DNA of 64,000 nt, from contig NZ_LN852694.1 in assembly GCF_001244545.1 (NCBI RefSeq), positions 837,747 through 901,746 on the forward strand. The letters run 5' to 3'. The notes beneath the pieces were generated by a model. The model worked only from the letters and a program-made list of their open reading frames with translations, was not told where the DNA came from and searched no databases. The stretch is from Candidatus Stoquefichus sp. SB1. Its GTDB lineage: Bacteria; Bacillota_I; Bacilli_A; Erysipelotrichales; Coprobacillaceae. Positions 34,368 to 43,428 of this stretch are shown here, one piece after another (position 1 is the stretch's first letter; the number at the start of each line of letters is the position of its first letter). The translations under genes and the position numbers were made by a program.

Positions 34368-35150
34368 ATGAAAATTCTTTTTATTGGAGATGTTTTTGCG
34401 GCTATTGGACGAGAAATGATTGAAACCTATTTGCCACAATTAAAACAGCAATATCAAATTGATGTTGTGATTGCAAATGTTGAAAATGCAACACATGGAA
34501 AAGGACTTAATAAAAGACATTATGAGGAGTTTTTATTTCAGGGAATTTCATTGATGACAATGGGAAATCATACATTTGCTAAAAAAGAGTTATTTGATTA
34601 CATTGATGAAGCAGACCGTTTGATTGTTCCTTACAATCAGCCACGCGCATTACCAGGTATGGGAAGTAGAGAAATAACAATTTTAGGCAAGAAGATCCGT
34701 GTAACAAATTTATTGGGAATTACTTTTATGGATGGGAAATCCCAAAATCCTTTTGAAGCCATTGATGATGTTTTAAAAGAAGATACAAGTGATATTCATA
34801 TTGTTGATTTTCATGCTGAAGCAACAAGTGAAAAGATAGCTTTGGGATATTATTTAGATGGAAAAGTATCAGCAGTTTTAGGGACGCATACGCATGTCAC
34901 AACGGCTGATGAAAAAATTCTTCCTCAAGGAACTGCTTATCAGAGCGATGTTGGTATGACAGGACCTTATGAAAGTGTCATTGGATGTGATAAGGATAGC
35001 ATTATCAAAAGAATGAAAACAGGTGTTATGACACCATTTTTAGTAGCTGAAAGTGTCGGACAATTACGTGCAACATTACTTACATTTAATGATCAAAATC
35101 AATGTATTCAAATTGAACGCATTTGTATTGATCCTGATCATTCTTTTTAA
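34368..35150 (+). CDS. ymdB: YmdB-type metallophosphoesterase
   Basis: A 260-residue enzyme of the TIGR00282 family. Metal ligands are seen in FIGDVFAAIGR at the start, ANVENATHGKGL near 38, MGNHTFAKKE near 65, DFHAEATSEK near 145 and LGTHTHVTTADE near 170. Bacillus YmdB hydrolyses cyclic nucleotides in vitro and switches between biofilm and motile states. Length is standard. The order rny-ymdB-spoVS is the same as in Bacillus. Confidence 0.93.
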   Translation: MKILFIGDVFAAIGREMIETYLPQLKQQYQIDVVIANVENATHGKGLNKRHYEEFLFQGISLMTMGNHTFAKKELFDYIDEADRLIVPYNQPRALPGMGSREITILGKKIRVTNLLGITFMDGKSQNPFEAIDDVLKEDTSDIHIVDFHAEATSEKIALGYYLDGKVSAVLGTHTHVTTADEKILPQGTAYQSDVGMTGPYESVIGCDKDSIIKRMKTGVMTPFLVAESVGQLRATLLTFNDQNQCIQIERICIDPDHSF

Positions 35151-35198
35151 GCATATTTATCCTTGTTCTTTCATATATTGGGGCAAGGAGGAATTTTT

Positions 35199-35459
35199 AT
35201 GGAAATGATTAGAGTATCTTCATCATCGAAACCAAGTAAGGTGGCGGGAGCATTAACAAGTCTCTTGCGTGAAAATCAAAATGTTCAAATTCAAGTGATT
35301 GGTGCTGCTGCACTTAATCAGGCAATGAAAGCTATTGCGATTGCACGAGGATATATTGCTCCAGGTGGTTATGAGATTTATTGCATACCTTCTTTCTATG
35401 ATTTAACTATCGATGATCAAATTGTGACGTCTTTACGTTTAAATGTAGAAATGCATTAA
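35199..35459 (+). CDS. spoVS: Stage V sporulation protein S
   Basis: An 86-residue Alba-fold protein, nearly invariant in spore formers: VSSSSKPSKVAGAL at the start, the GAAALNQAMKAIAIARGYIAPGG block, then LTIDDQIVTSLRL. In Bacillus it affects spore coat and core maturation and septation. ATG 35199 follows AAGGAGG. It follows ymdB directly. Confidence 0.97.
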   Translation: MEMIRVSSSSKPSKVAGALTSLLRENQNVQIQVIGAAALNQAMKAIAIARGYIAPGGYEIYCIPSFYDLTIDDQIVTSLRLNVEMH

Positions 35460-35521
35460 AAAGACTTTCTTTTTTATGTGAAAGTGGGTATAATATAAGA
35501 AGATAATAAGGAGGAAATATT

Positions 35522-35767
35522 ATGGCAAAATGTAAATTATTAATGTCAACTGCACAAACTCAAAAGTTAATTGACTTCTTCGATGGATTAGAAGATGATA
35601 AAGTGAAATGTAAATTTATAAAGAAGACAGGAATTAAGGCTGAAATTGAGTGTGAAACAGATTTAACACCTGAAGAAGCTGCTTCATATTGTAAAGGACT
35701 TTTCAAAAAAACACCTGAAGGTGCAGTTTTATACTTTTCAATTCAACCTGACGGATTCTTTGGTTAA
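35522..35767 (+). CDS. Small conserved-looking protein of unknown function
   Basis: An 81-residue soluble protein with mixed charge and four cysteines spread singly (C4, then near 30, 45 and 58). It has no CxxC pair and no membrane segment, and ends in YFSIQPDGFFG. I do not recognise a family. It has its own signals (TATAAT at 35489-35494, AAGGAGG before the ATG, terminator after), so it is a real gene. It sits between spoVS and miaB. Confidence 0.6.
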   Translation: MAKCKLLMSTAQTQKLIDFFDGLEDDKVKCKFIKKTGIKAEIECETDLTPEEAASYCKGLFKKTPEGAVLYFSIQPDGFFG

Positions 35768-35770
35768 AAA

Positions 35771-35802
35771 TTTAAAAATAAGGACTTTGTCCTTATTTTT
35801 TT
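35771..35802 (+). terminator. Rho-independent terminator
   Basis: AAATAAGGAC pairs with GTCCTTATTT and is followed by a T-tract, after the 81-residue protein gene. Confidence 0.85.
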
Positions 35803-35853
35803 CTTTCTTATTTTATAATAAATTGATATAATGAGTCAGAAAGTGGTGAAAGA

Positions 35854-37296
35854 ATGAAAGATTATAGTGAATATTTTAAAGGTCCATCTTTAAAAGATGC
35901 AAAACATAGAGGAAAAGATGAAATTCATCATATAGATGATGCTTATGAAGTTCCAGCAGATATGATTGGAATAGGAAAAGGACAAAAATATTTTATTCAG
36001 ACATACGGTTGTCAGGCAAATGAACGCGATAGTGAAACATTGGCAGGAATCTTAGAAAGTTTAGGGTATGAAGCAACTGATGAAATTAAAGATGCTCAAG
36101 TTGTTTTATTGAATACTTGTGCAATTCGAGAAAATGCTGAAGAAAAGGTTTTTGGGAAAATAGGATATCTTAAAAAGTTGAAACGTACAAATCCAAACAT
36201 TATCTTTGGTATTTGTGGTTGTATGGCACAAGAAGAAGTCGTGATTAATAGAATTCTAGAGAAACATCACCAAGTTGATATGATTTTTGGAACACATAAT
36301 ATTCATCGTTTACCTGTTTTACTTAAACAGGCAATGCTTGAAAAAGAAATGATTTTAGAAGTTTGGTCAAAAGAAGGGGATGTGATTGAAAATTTACCAA
36401 GTCATCGTGCTCATCCTTATAAAGCATGGGTTAATATTATGTATGGATGTAATAAATTTTGTACATATTGTATTGTTCCATATACACGAGGTAAAGAGAG
36501 ATCACGTTTACAAAATGAAATTCTTGATGAGATAAATGATCTCAAAAATAAAGGATATCAGGAAATTACTTTATTGGGACAAAATGTTAATTCATATGGA
36601 AAAGATTTTGATAATGGATATGATTTCGCTTCATTGTTAGCAGACGTTGCTCAAACAGGCATTCCAAGAATTCGTTTTACAACTAGCCATCCATGGGATT
36701 TTTCTGATGATATGATTGATGTTATTGCTAAGTATGATAACATCATGCCTGCTATTCATTTACCTGTACAATCAGGCAATAGTGAAGTTTTAAAACGTAT
36801 GGGACGCCGTTACAGCCGTGAACAATATTTAGATTTGTTTGATAGAATTAAAAAGAAAATTCCTGACTGTACAATTACAACGGATATTATCGTTGGTTTC
36901 CCAGGTGAAACTGATGAACAATTTGAGGACACAATCAGCTTATATGAACATTGTGAATATGATTTGGCATATACTTTTATATACTCTCCACGTGAAGGCA
37001 CACCAGCCGCTAAAATGGAAGATGATATTGATATTCATACAAAGGAACAACGTTTATATCGTTTAAACGATCTTGTGAATGAAAAAGCCCATATGCAAAA
37101 TCAAAAATATTTGGATCAGGTTGTTGAAGTTTTGGTGGAAGGTCTTTCTAAAAAAGATGAAGAGATGTTAACTGGTTATACAGCACATCAAAAATTGGTT
37201 AACTTTAAAGGAAATAAAGATCATATTGGTCAAATTGTTCCAGTAAAAATTACAGAAGCCAAAACATGGGCACTTAAAGGTGAAGAAGTTGAATAA
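35854..37296 (+). CDS. miaB: tRNA-2-methylthio-N6-dimethylallyladenosine synthase
   Basis: A 480-residue radical SAM methylthiotransferase acting at A37 of tRNAs. The N-terminal UPF0004 domain has the auxiliary cluster cysteines ([12 protein letters not shown] near 50, [13 protein letters not shown] near 86, CGCMAQ near 120). The radical SAM CxxxCxxC is [13 protein letters not shown] near 197. A C-terminal TRAM domain completes it. It works after MiaA, encoded at 45599-46510. It overlaps the ymcA start by eight bases. Confidence 0.96.
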   Translation: MKDYSEYFKGPSLKDAKHRGKDEIHHIDDAYEVPADMIGIGKGQKYFIQTYGCQANERDSETLAGILESLGYEATDEIKDAQVVLLNTCAIRENAEEKVFGKIGYLKKLKRTNPNIIFGICGCMAQEEVVINRILEKHHQVDMIFGTHNIHRLPVLLKQAMLEKEMILEVWSKEGDVIENLPSHRAHPYKAWVNIMYGCNKFCTYCIVPYTRGKERSRLQNEILDEINDLKNKGYQEITLLGQNVNSYGKDFDNGYDFASLLADVAQTGIPRIRFTTSHPWDFSDDMIDVIAKYDNIMPAIHLPVQSGNSEVLKRMGRRYSREQYLDLFDRIKKKIPDCTITTDIIVGFPGETDEQFEDTISLYEHCEYDLAYTFIYSPREGTPAAKMEDDIDIHTKEQRLYRLNDLVNEKAHMQNQKYLDQVVEVLVEGLSKKDEEMLTGYTAHQKLVNFKGNKDHIGQIVPVKITEAKTWALKGEEVE

Positions 37297-37663
37297 AGAT
37301 ATTGAAGAAAAAGCTAATCTCTTAAATCAATGGATTCTAAGTCAAGAAGTTGTGCAGGAATATCAAAAGTATGCATCATTAATTAAAGAGAATCAGCAAT
37401 ATGCTCAATGGGAAAATGAATTAAAAAAAATGCAACAGGAAATCGTTCAATGTAAACATAGTCAGATTGATTGTGAAGAACTCATTAATGAGTATGAAAG
37501 AAAGAAAAAAGCTTTTGATGAAAATCCTGTTATTTACAATTATTTAGCATTAAAACAAGATGTCAACATACTGTTACATCAAATTCAAAATGATATTAAT
37601 CAACAATTGAAGAAAAAGGTTGACGAAAACGACAAAAATCTATATAATTTTTCAATAAAATAG
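37289..37663 (+). CDS. ymcA: YlbF/YmcA-family regulatory protein
   Basis: A 124-residue helical protein of the Com_YlbF family. In Bacillus YmcA, YlbF and YaaT form a complex that stimulates RNase Y-dependent mRNA processing and Spo0A phosphorylation. The family block is [17 protein letters not shown] followed by a long helix pair. TTG 37289 is preferred because AAAGGTG lies six bases before it; the GTG at 37280 lies inside that ribosome binding site. It follows miaB as in Bacillus, and rny is in the same window. Confidence 0.78.
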   Translation: MNKDIEEKANLLNQWILSQEVVQEYQKYASLIKENQQYAQWENELKKMQQEIVQCKHSQIDCEELINEYERKKKAFDENPVIYNYLALKQDVNILLHQIQNDINQQLKKKVDENDKNLYNFSIK

Positions 37664-37691
37664 AATATAAAAGAGATAAAGGAGAGAAAAC

Positions 37692-39200
37692 ATGGCATAT
37701 TTTTTTGATGAACCATCACATACATTTAATGAATATTTATTAGTACCTGGATACTCTAGTGCTGAATGTCAGCCTAAGAATGTCAATTTAAAAACACCTT
37801 TGGTAAAATTTAAAAAAGGTGAAGAACCTGCTTTGTCATTAAATATTCCTCTTGTTTCAGCAATCATGCAATCAGTATCTAATGATACAATGGCTGTTGC
37901 TTTAGCAAGAGAAGGTGGAGTTTCATTTATATATGGTTCTCAATCAATTGAGAGTCAGGCAGAAATGGTGAGAAAGGTAAAAGCATATAAGGCTGGATTT
38001 GTTCCTAGTGATTCCAATATTGCACCTGATCAAACATTAAAAGATGTTATTGAATTAAAAGAAAAAACAGGACATTCAACAATGGCTGTTACTATCGATG
38101 GAACAGCGAATGGAAAATTAGTAGGAATTGTTACGGGAAGAGATTACCGTGTTTCACGTATGGATGAAGAAACAAAGGTTTCTGAATTCATGACACCATT
38201 TGATAAATTAATTACTGCTCATAGTGGTGTTTCATTGAAAGAAGCAAATGATATTATTTGGGAAAACAAATTAAATGCATTACCAATTATTGATGAAAAT
38301 CAAAAATTAGAATATTTTGTATTTAGAAAAGATTATGAATCAAGAAAATCTAATCCAAATGAATTATTAGATTCATCTAAAAGATATGTTGTTGGAGCTG
38401 GGATTAATACAAGAGATTACGCTGAGCGTGTTCCAGCATTAGTTGAGGCTGGTGCAGATGTGTTATGTATTGATTCAAGTGAAGGATTTAGTGAATGGCA
38501 AAAACTCACAATTGATTGGATCAGAGAACATTATGGTGATCAAGTCAAAGTTGGGGCTGGTAATGTTGTTGATGAAGAAGGTTTCTTATTCTTGGCAGAA
38601 GCTGGTGCTGATTTTGTTAAAATTGGTATCGGTGGGGGATCTATCTGTATCACTCGTGAACAAAAAGGTATTGGTCGTGGACAGGCAACAGCAACTATTG
38701 AAGTTGCAAAGGCTAGAGATGAATATTATGAAAGAACTGGTGTTTATATCCCAATTTGTAGCGATGGTGGGATTGTTCATGATTATCATATGACTTTAGC
38801 TTTGGCAATGGGATCTGATTTTATTATGTTAGGTAGATATTTTTCACGTTTTGATGAATCACCTACAAATAAGGTTAATATCAATGGTCAATATATGAAA
38901 GAGTATTGGGGAGAAGGAAGTGCTCGTGCAAGAAACTGGCAAAGATATGATTTAGGTGGAGATAAAAAATTGTCATTTGAAGAAGGTGTCGATTCTTATG
39001 TTCCTTATGCTGGATCATTAAAAGATAATGTAGGATTATCACTTGCAAAAATTAAATCTACAATGTGTAATTGTGGAGCATTATCAATTCCTGAATTACA
39101 AAGAAAAGCAAAAATTACACTTGTTTCTTCTACAAGTATTGTTGAAGGTGGAGCTCATGATGTTGTTTTAAAAGACTCAACTCCATCACATAATCAATAA
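37692..39200 (+). CDS. guaB: IMP dehydrogenase
   Basis: A 502-residue enzyme for the first committed step of GMP synthesis (IMP to XMP with NAD). The barrel starts with [10 protein letters not shown]. Two CBS domains occupy about 105-215. The catalytic loop is [16 protein letters not shown] near 318, with cysteine attacking IMP, and the flap has R-N-W-Q-R-Y near 418. The loop sequence is unlike the usual bacterial G-P-G-S-I-C-T-T-R and closer to a divergent IMPDH group. AGGAG precedes the ATG. It is not in this place in Bacillus, which has cotE directly after ymcA. Confidence 0.92.
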   Translation: MAYFFDEPSHTFNEYLLVPGYSSAECQPKNVNLKTPLVKFKKGEEPALSLNIPLVSAIMQSVSNDTMAVALAREGGVSFIYGSQSIESQAEMVRKVKAYKAGFVPSDSNIAPDQTLKDVIELKEKTGHSTMAVTIDGTANGKLVGIVTGRDYRVSRMDEETKVSEFMTPFDKLITAHSGVSLKEANDIIWENKLNALPIIDENQKLEYFVFRKDYESRKSNPNELLDSSKRYVVGAGINTRDYAERVPALVEAGADVLCIDSSEGFSEWQKLTIDWIREHYGDQVKVGAGNVVDEEGFLFLAEAGADFVKIGIGGGSICITREQKGIGRGQATATIEVAKARDEYYERTGVYIPICSDGGIVHDYHMTLALAMGSDFIMLGRYFSRFDESPTNKVNINGQYMKEYWGEGSARARNWQRYDLGGDKKLSFEEGVDSYVPYAGSLKDNVGLSLAKIKSTMCNCGALSIPELQRKAKITLVSSTSIVEGGAHDVVLKDSTPSHNQ

Positions 39201-39208
39201 AATATATC

Positions 39209-39238
39209 AAAGTATCTGTATTTAGCAGATACTTTTTT
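39209..39238 (+). terminator. Rho-independent terminator after guaB
   Basis: AAAGTATCTG pairs with CAGATACTTT around TATTTAG and runs into T residues. Confidence 0.85.
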
Positions 39239-39315
39239 GCTTTATAAAGCATTTATAGACAAGCGTGAAGTAAAAATAAATGATAGACTAGATTTAAGAA
39301 AAGGAGGAGTTAATA

Positions 39316-40185
39316 ATGGTTGCGTGGGAGGCAATTCAGGAAATAATTTTATATATTGAAGACAATTTATCAAATGACTTAGATGTTGAAACACTTGCAC
39401 AAAAAGTCTATTTATCACCTTATTATTTTCAACGTCTTTTCAGCCGTTTGGTTAAGAAAAATGTTGCTGAATATATTCAATTAAGGAGATTAGCAAAAGC
39501 GGCTAACCTTTTAAAGGAGTCTGACGATAATATTTTAGATATCGCAATAGCGTGTGGATTTCAAAGTCATAGTCATTTTACAAAGGTATTTAAAAATGTT
39601 TATACAATCACACCATCTGATTATAGAAATTCAAATATTCATTTAGATTTTTTTATTCAACCCAATCTTGCTTTCAATTATTCTTTAATAGAAGAAGGAA
39701 AAACTTATATTGTTGATGATATGGTTATTGAAATAAATAAATTTGAAAATGAAGAAGATATTCAATTTATTGGGAAAAGTGTTATTTCACCTGTATCAAA
39801 GATAGGTGAAGCAAAAATCAATCAGTTAAAATCACTTTGGGATGAATTTGAAGTGAATCAAAATCAAGTAGGTGTAGATATTTTGACTGCTTGTGAAGAC
39901 CCAAATTATTTTCATTATTTTGTTGGCCTAGAGTCTAAGAATAATCCCTTTCATTTAGAAACGAGGATTATGCCTAAAGGTCAGTATGTTGTATGCCGCT
40001 ATGAAGCGGAGGATTTTAATGCTTTGGTCAATGATGCATTGTATAAGGCAAGTCAGTATTTATACGAAATATGGTTACCTCAACATCAGTTTATTCCTGA
40101 GCCTTTATTGGTTCAAAAATATTTTCAGCCATTTTCTAAAAACTGTTATATAGAATTATGGGCTAAAATTCATATAGAAAAGTAA
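39316..40185 (+). CDS. AraC-family regulator with GyrI-like effector domain
   Basis: A 289-residue regulator. The N-terminal pair of helix-turn-helix motifs (about 8-105) includes DVETLAQKVYLSPYYFQRLFS and ILDIAIACGFQSHSHFTKVFK. The C-terminal GyrI-like/SOUL-like domain (about 120-289) is a small-molecule binding fold found in multidrug-responsive regulators such as Rob and BmrR. No target gene is adjacent. GGAGGAG precedes the ATG. It lies between guaB and cotE. Confidence 0.88.
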   Translation: MVAWEAIQEIILYIEDNLSNDLDVETLAQKVYLSPYYFQRLFSRLVKKNVAEYIQLRRLAKAANLLKESDDNILDIAIACGFQSHSHFTKVFKNVYTITPSDYRNSNIHLDFFIQPNLAFNYSLIEEGKTYIVDDMVIEINKFENEEDIQFIGKSVISPVSKIGEAKINQLKSLWDEFEVNQNQVGVDILTACEDPNYFHYFVGLESKNNPFHLETRIMPKGQYVVCRYEAEDFNALVNDALYKASQYLYEIWLPQHQFIPEPLLVQKYFQPFSKNCYIELWAKIHIEK

Positions 40186-40251
40186 AAAATGATAACTTGA
40201 TTATTGAACATATGAATAATGTAACAGACATAAATAAGAATTTTAAAATAT

Positions 40252-40302
40252 AGCATGATATCACACAATAATTATAAAAAATTGTGTTATATCATGTTTT
40301 TT
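40252..40302 (+). terminator. Long-stem rho-independent terminator between araC-type gene and cotE
   Basis: CATGATATCACACAAT (40254-40269) pairs with ATTGTGTTATATCATG (40281-40296) with a single mismatch, followed by six T. The 16-bp stem is unusually long. It precedes the cotE promoter region. Confidence 0.75.
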
Positions 40303-40304
40303 GT

Positions 40305-40312
40305 CATATAGT
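40305..40312 (+). promoter_or_regulatory. Candidate mother-cell sigma-E/K -10 element of cotE
   Basis: CATATAGT followed by A fits CATAnnnT(A), the -10 pattern of sigma-E and sigma-K, 17 bases before the cotE ATG. A -35 region cannot be assigned with confidence because the terminator occupies it. Confidence 0.35.
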
Positions 40313-40328
40313 ATATGGAGGTGGAATT

Positions 40329-40832
40329 ATGAGCAATAACATAAGAGAGATTTATACGAAGGCAATCGTAGCGAAAGGCAAAAAATTATCCAAGAATACG
40401 TATAATTTTACTTTAACAACATTGCCAAATGACATATTAGGATGTTGGATTTCTAATCATCATTATGAAGCTGCAATTAAAAATAGAGTTCCTAAAATTA
40501 TAGGGACTTTCGATGTTCACATATGGTACAGCTGTCATGATGAAATGGACTCACAAGTTGAAAAGCATCAAGTGACATATATTGATGATATGCAGGTGAG
40601 TAAAAAAGAAAACCGTGAATTTGAACCAAGTGATCAGGTCAAAGCACGTTGTTTTGAAAAGCCTAAATGTTTATCTGCGAGTTATAGTCAGCAAAATGTG
40701 ACAATTGAAATTGAAAAAGAAATGCAGATTGAAATCAGTGGTGAAACTTGTATTAAGGTTGAGGTCAAGAATGAAGAAGAGGTTTGGGATGAATTTGATG
40801 ATATTGAAATTAATCCGGATTTTATTAAATAA
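40329..40832 (+). CDS. cotE: Spore outer coat morphogenetic protein CotE
   Basis: A 167-residue protein needed to build the outer spore coat. It has the conserved start REIYTKAIVAKGKKLSKNTY, the LGCWISNHHYEA block near 37, GTFDVHIWYSC near 60, and an acidic tail (EEVWDEFDDIEINPDF). GGAGGTGG precedes ATG 40329. The order miaB-ymcA-cotE-mutS-mutL matches Bacillus apart from the guaB and araC insertions. Confidence 0.9.
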   Translation: MSNNIREIYTKAIVAKGKKLSKNTYNFTLTTLPNDILGCWISNHHYEAAIKNRVPKIIGTFDVHIWYSCHDEMDSQVEKHQVTYIDDMQVSKKENREFEPSDQVKARCFEKPKCLSASYSQQNVTIEIEKEMQIEISGETCIKVEVKNEEEVWDEFDDIEINPDFIK

Positions 40833-40837
40833 TGTTT

Positions 40838-40870
40838 AAAGAATTCCTATGTTTTCAAGAGGAATTCTTT
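40838..40870 (+). terminator. Rho-independent terminator after cotE
   Basis: AAAGAATTCCT (40838-40848) pairs with AGGAATTCTTT (40860-40870), followed by T-rich sequence. Confidence 0.8.
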
Positions 40871-40888
40871 TCTTTATTTGTCAAATTA

Positions 40889-40897
40889 TGCTATAAT
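40889..40897 (+). promoter_or_regulatory. Extended -10 promoter element of mutS
   Basis: TGCTATAAT is a perfect extended -10 box 25 bases before the mutS ATG; no clear -35 is needed for this type. Confidence 0.6.
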
Positions 40898-40922
40898 ATT
40901 GTAGTTATTAAGGAGTGATAAA

Positions 40923-43415
40923 ATGAAACAAAAATATTCACCAATGATGATGCAATATTTAAAAATAAAAGAAGATAATCAAGATTCTATTGTTATGTTT
41001 CGCTTAGGCGATTTTTATGAAATGTTTTTTGATGATGCAATTGTGGCTTCTAAAGCCTTAGATCTTGCTTTAACAGGAAAAAATGCTGGTGCTAAAGAAC
41101 GTGTTCCTATGTGTGGCGTCCCTTTTCATTCAGTGAGTGGTTATATCCAAAAATTAATTGATTTGGGACATAAAGTTGCTATTGTTGAACAATTAACTGA
41201 TCCTGGTAAAAAAGGAATAGTTGAACGTGGAGTTGTACAAATTATTACTCCTGGAACAATTATGGATCATTCTTTAAATGAGAAAAGAAATAATTATATA
41301 GGAGCTTTAGGTGTTTTTGATTTCCATTATACTTTAGCATATTGTGATATTTCAACTGGAGAATTTTTTGTTGTTAATTTTGATAAAGAAAATCATTTAT
41401 TGAAGAATCATATTGATGCTTTGGGATTAAAAGAAATAGTTGTTATGGATGATTTTGTTTTTGAAGGTGTTTTTGTTTCAAAATATAACAATGATAAGTT
41501 TAATGAACAATATAAAAAGATTTTTGAAAATATTAGTGATTTAAAGGAAATTAAGATTTGTTCTTTATTATTGAATTATATGGTTGAGACACAAAAACGT
41601 GAATTGGGTCATATTCAAGTAATACAAGAAGTGAAAACAGAAGATTATATTTATATGGATTCTTATACAAAAAAATCTTTAGAGCTTGTTAAAAATGCAG
41701 ATAATGAAAATTATGGGACATTGCAATGGCTATTAGATGATACAAAATCAGCAATGGGTGGTCGATTATTACGACAATGGATTGAAAGACCATTAGTAAA
41801 TAAAGAGAAAATTGAAAAAAGAATGGATATTATTGAAATTCTTATTGATAATTTTATTGAACGTGAAACGATTAAAGATATTATTAATGATATTTATGAT
41901 TTGGAGAAGTTGGCAGCGAGAATTGCTTTTGGAAATGTGAATGCGAGAGATATCAAATGGATTGGTGCTTCATTAAAAGTTATTCCTGAATTAAAACATC
42001 AGTTACTTTCTTTAGGACATCCATATACCAATGCCTTAGCTGAACAATTAATAGATTTATCATATATGACGGATGTTATTGATCAGGCGATTGTTGATAA
42101 TCCGCCTTTAACAGTTAAAGAAGGTGGGTTGATTCAACAAGGCTATAATCAAGAGTTAGATGAATTAAGATATATTCGTGAAAATGGAAAACAATGGTTA
42201 AGTGAATTTGAACAAAGAGAAAGAGAAAAAACAGGAATCAAAGGGCTTAAGATTGGCTATAATAGAGTTTTTGGTTATTATATTGAAGTTACAAAAAGTT
42301 ATTTATCTATGGTTAAAGATGAATTTGAATATACAAGAAAACAGAGTATTTCTAATGCTGAACGTTTTGTAACACCAGAATTAAAGGAGATGGAAGCAAA
42401 AATTCTCAGTGCTAATGATAAAATTGTTGCTTTAGAATATGAAATTTTTGTTCAATTGCGTGAATATATCAAAAAAGATGTTCATTTGATTCAGGATGTA
42501 GCAAGTATTGTTGCACAAATTGATGTTTATCAGTCATTAGCTTCTAAAGCAAGTCATAATGCTTATGTTCGACCTGTTTTTAATGATCAGCATATTATAG
42601 ATATCGAAAATGGAAGACATGGTGTTATTGAACAAGTGATTTCAAGACAAAAGTATGTACCTAATGATTTACATATCCATGAGGATGCACCTATTTTATT
42701 AATTACAGGACCTAATATGGGTGGAAAATCAACTTATATGAGACAAATTGCCTTGTGTGTTATTATGGCTCAAATTGGCTCTTTTGTGCCATGTGATAGT
42801 GCGAATTTACCAGTTTTTGATCAGATTTTCACACGTATTGGGGCAAGTGATGACTTGATATCTGGACAATCAACTTTTATGGTTGAGATGCTAGAAGCTA
42901 ATAATGCCTTACGTTATGCAACTCGTGATTCTCTCATTATTTTTGATGAAATTGGTCGTGGAACAGCAACATTTGATGGAATGGCGATAGCACAATCTAT
43001 GATTGAATACATTGCAACTCATATCAAGTGTATTACTCTTTTTTCAACTCATTATCATGAATTGACTATGATGGATGAAAGTTTCCATATCCAAAATGTT
43101 CATGCAAGTGCATCAGTAGAGGGAGACCGTATTGTTTTCTTATATCAAATCAAACCAGGACGTTCTCATCGCTCTTATGGAATTAATGTTGCTCAGTTAG
43201 CTAAATTACCTGATGAAGTGATTGCTCGTTCTAAAATTATTTTAAAATCTTTAGAAGATAATAATATTGAAACTGTTATCAGTGAAACACAAGAACAACC
43301 CGAGATGATAGTTCAAGAAAGCTTAGTTGAAAAAGCATTAGAAAGAATAGATCCAATGTCTTTATCACCATTAGATGCTTTAAGTACATTGATTGAATTA
43401 AAAAAATTATTATAA
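40923..43415 (+). CDS. mutS: DNA mismatch repair protein MutS
   Basis: An 830-residue mismatch sensor. The mismatch-binding domain has the F-x-E motif in FRLGDFYEMF near 22-31, where Phe stacks on the mispair. The C-terminal ATPase has GPNMGGKST near 597, a Walker B IIFDEIGRGT near 675, and STHYHELT near 707. Length is slightly below the usual 850. AAGGAG precedes the ATG. It is transcribed with mutL, which starts 13 bases later. Confidence 0.97.
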   Translation: MKQKYSPMMMQYLKIKEDNQDSIVMFRLGDFYEMFFDDAIVASKALDLALTGKNAGAKERVPMCGVPFHSVSGYIQKLIDLGHKVAIVEQLTDPGKKGIVERGVVQIITPGTIMDHSLNEKRNNYIGALGVFDFHYTLAYCDISTGEFFVVNFDKENHLLKNHIDALGLKEIVVMDDFVFEGVFVSKYNNDKFNEQYKKIFENISDLKEIKICSLLLNYMVETQKRELGHIQVIQEVKTEDYIYMDSYTKKSLELVKNADNENYGTLQWLLDDTKSAMGGRLLRQWIERPLVNKEKIEKRMDIIEILIDNFIERETIKDIINDIYDLEKLAARIAFGNVNARDIKWIGASLKVIPELKHQLLSLGHPYTNALAEQLIDLSYMTDVIDQAIVDNPPLTVKEGGLIQQGYNQELDELRYIRENGKQWLSEFEQREREKTGIKGLKIGYNRVFGYYIEVTKSYLSMVKDEFEYTRKQSISNAERFVTPELKEMEAKILSANDKIVALEYEIFVQLREYIKKDVHLIQDVASIVAQIDVYQSLASKASHNAYVRPVFNDQHIIDIENGRHGVIEQVISRQKYVPNDLHIHEDAPILLITGPNMGGKSTYMRQIALCVIMAQIGSFVPCDSANLPVFDQIFTRIGASDDLISGQSTFMVEMLEANNALRYATRDSLIIFDEIGRGTATFDGMAIAQSMIEYIATHIKCITLFSTHYHELTMMDESFHIQNVHASASVEGDRIVFLYQIKPGRSHRSYGINVAQLAKLPDEVIARSKIILKSLEDNNIETVISETQEQPEMIVQESLVEKALERIDPMSLSPLDALSTLIELKKLL

Positions 43416-43428
43416 GTGAGGTGGTTAA

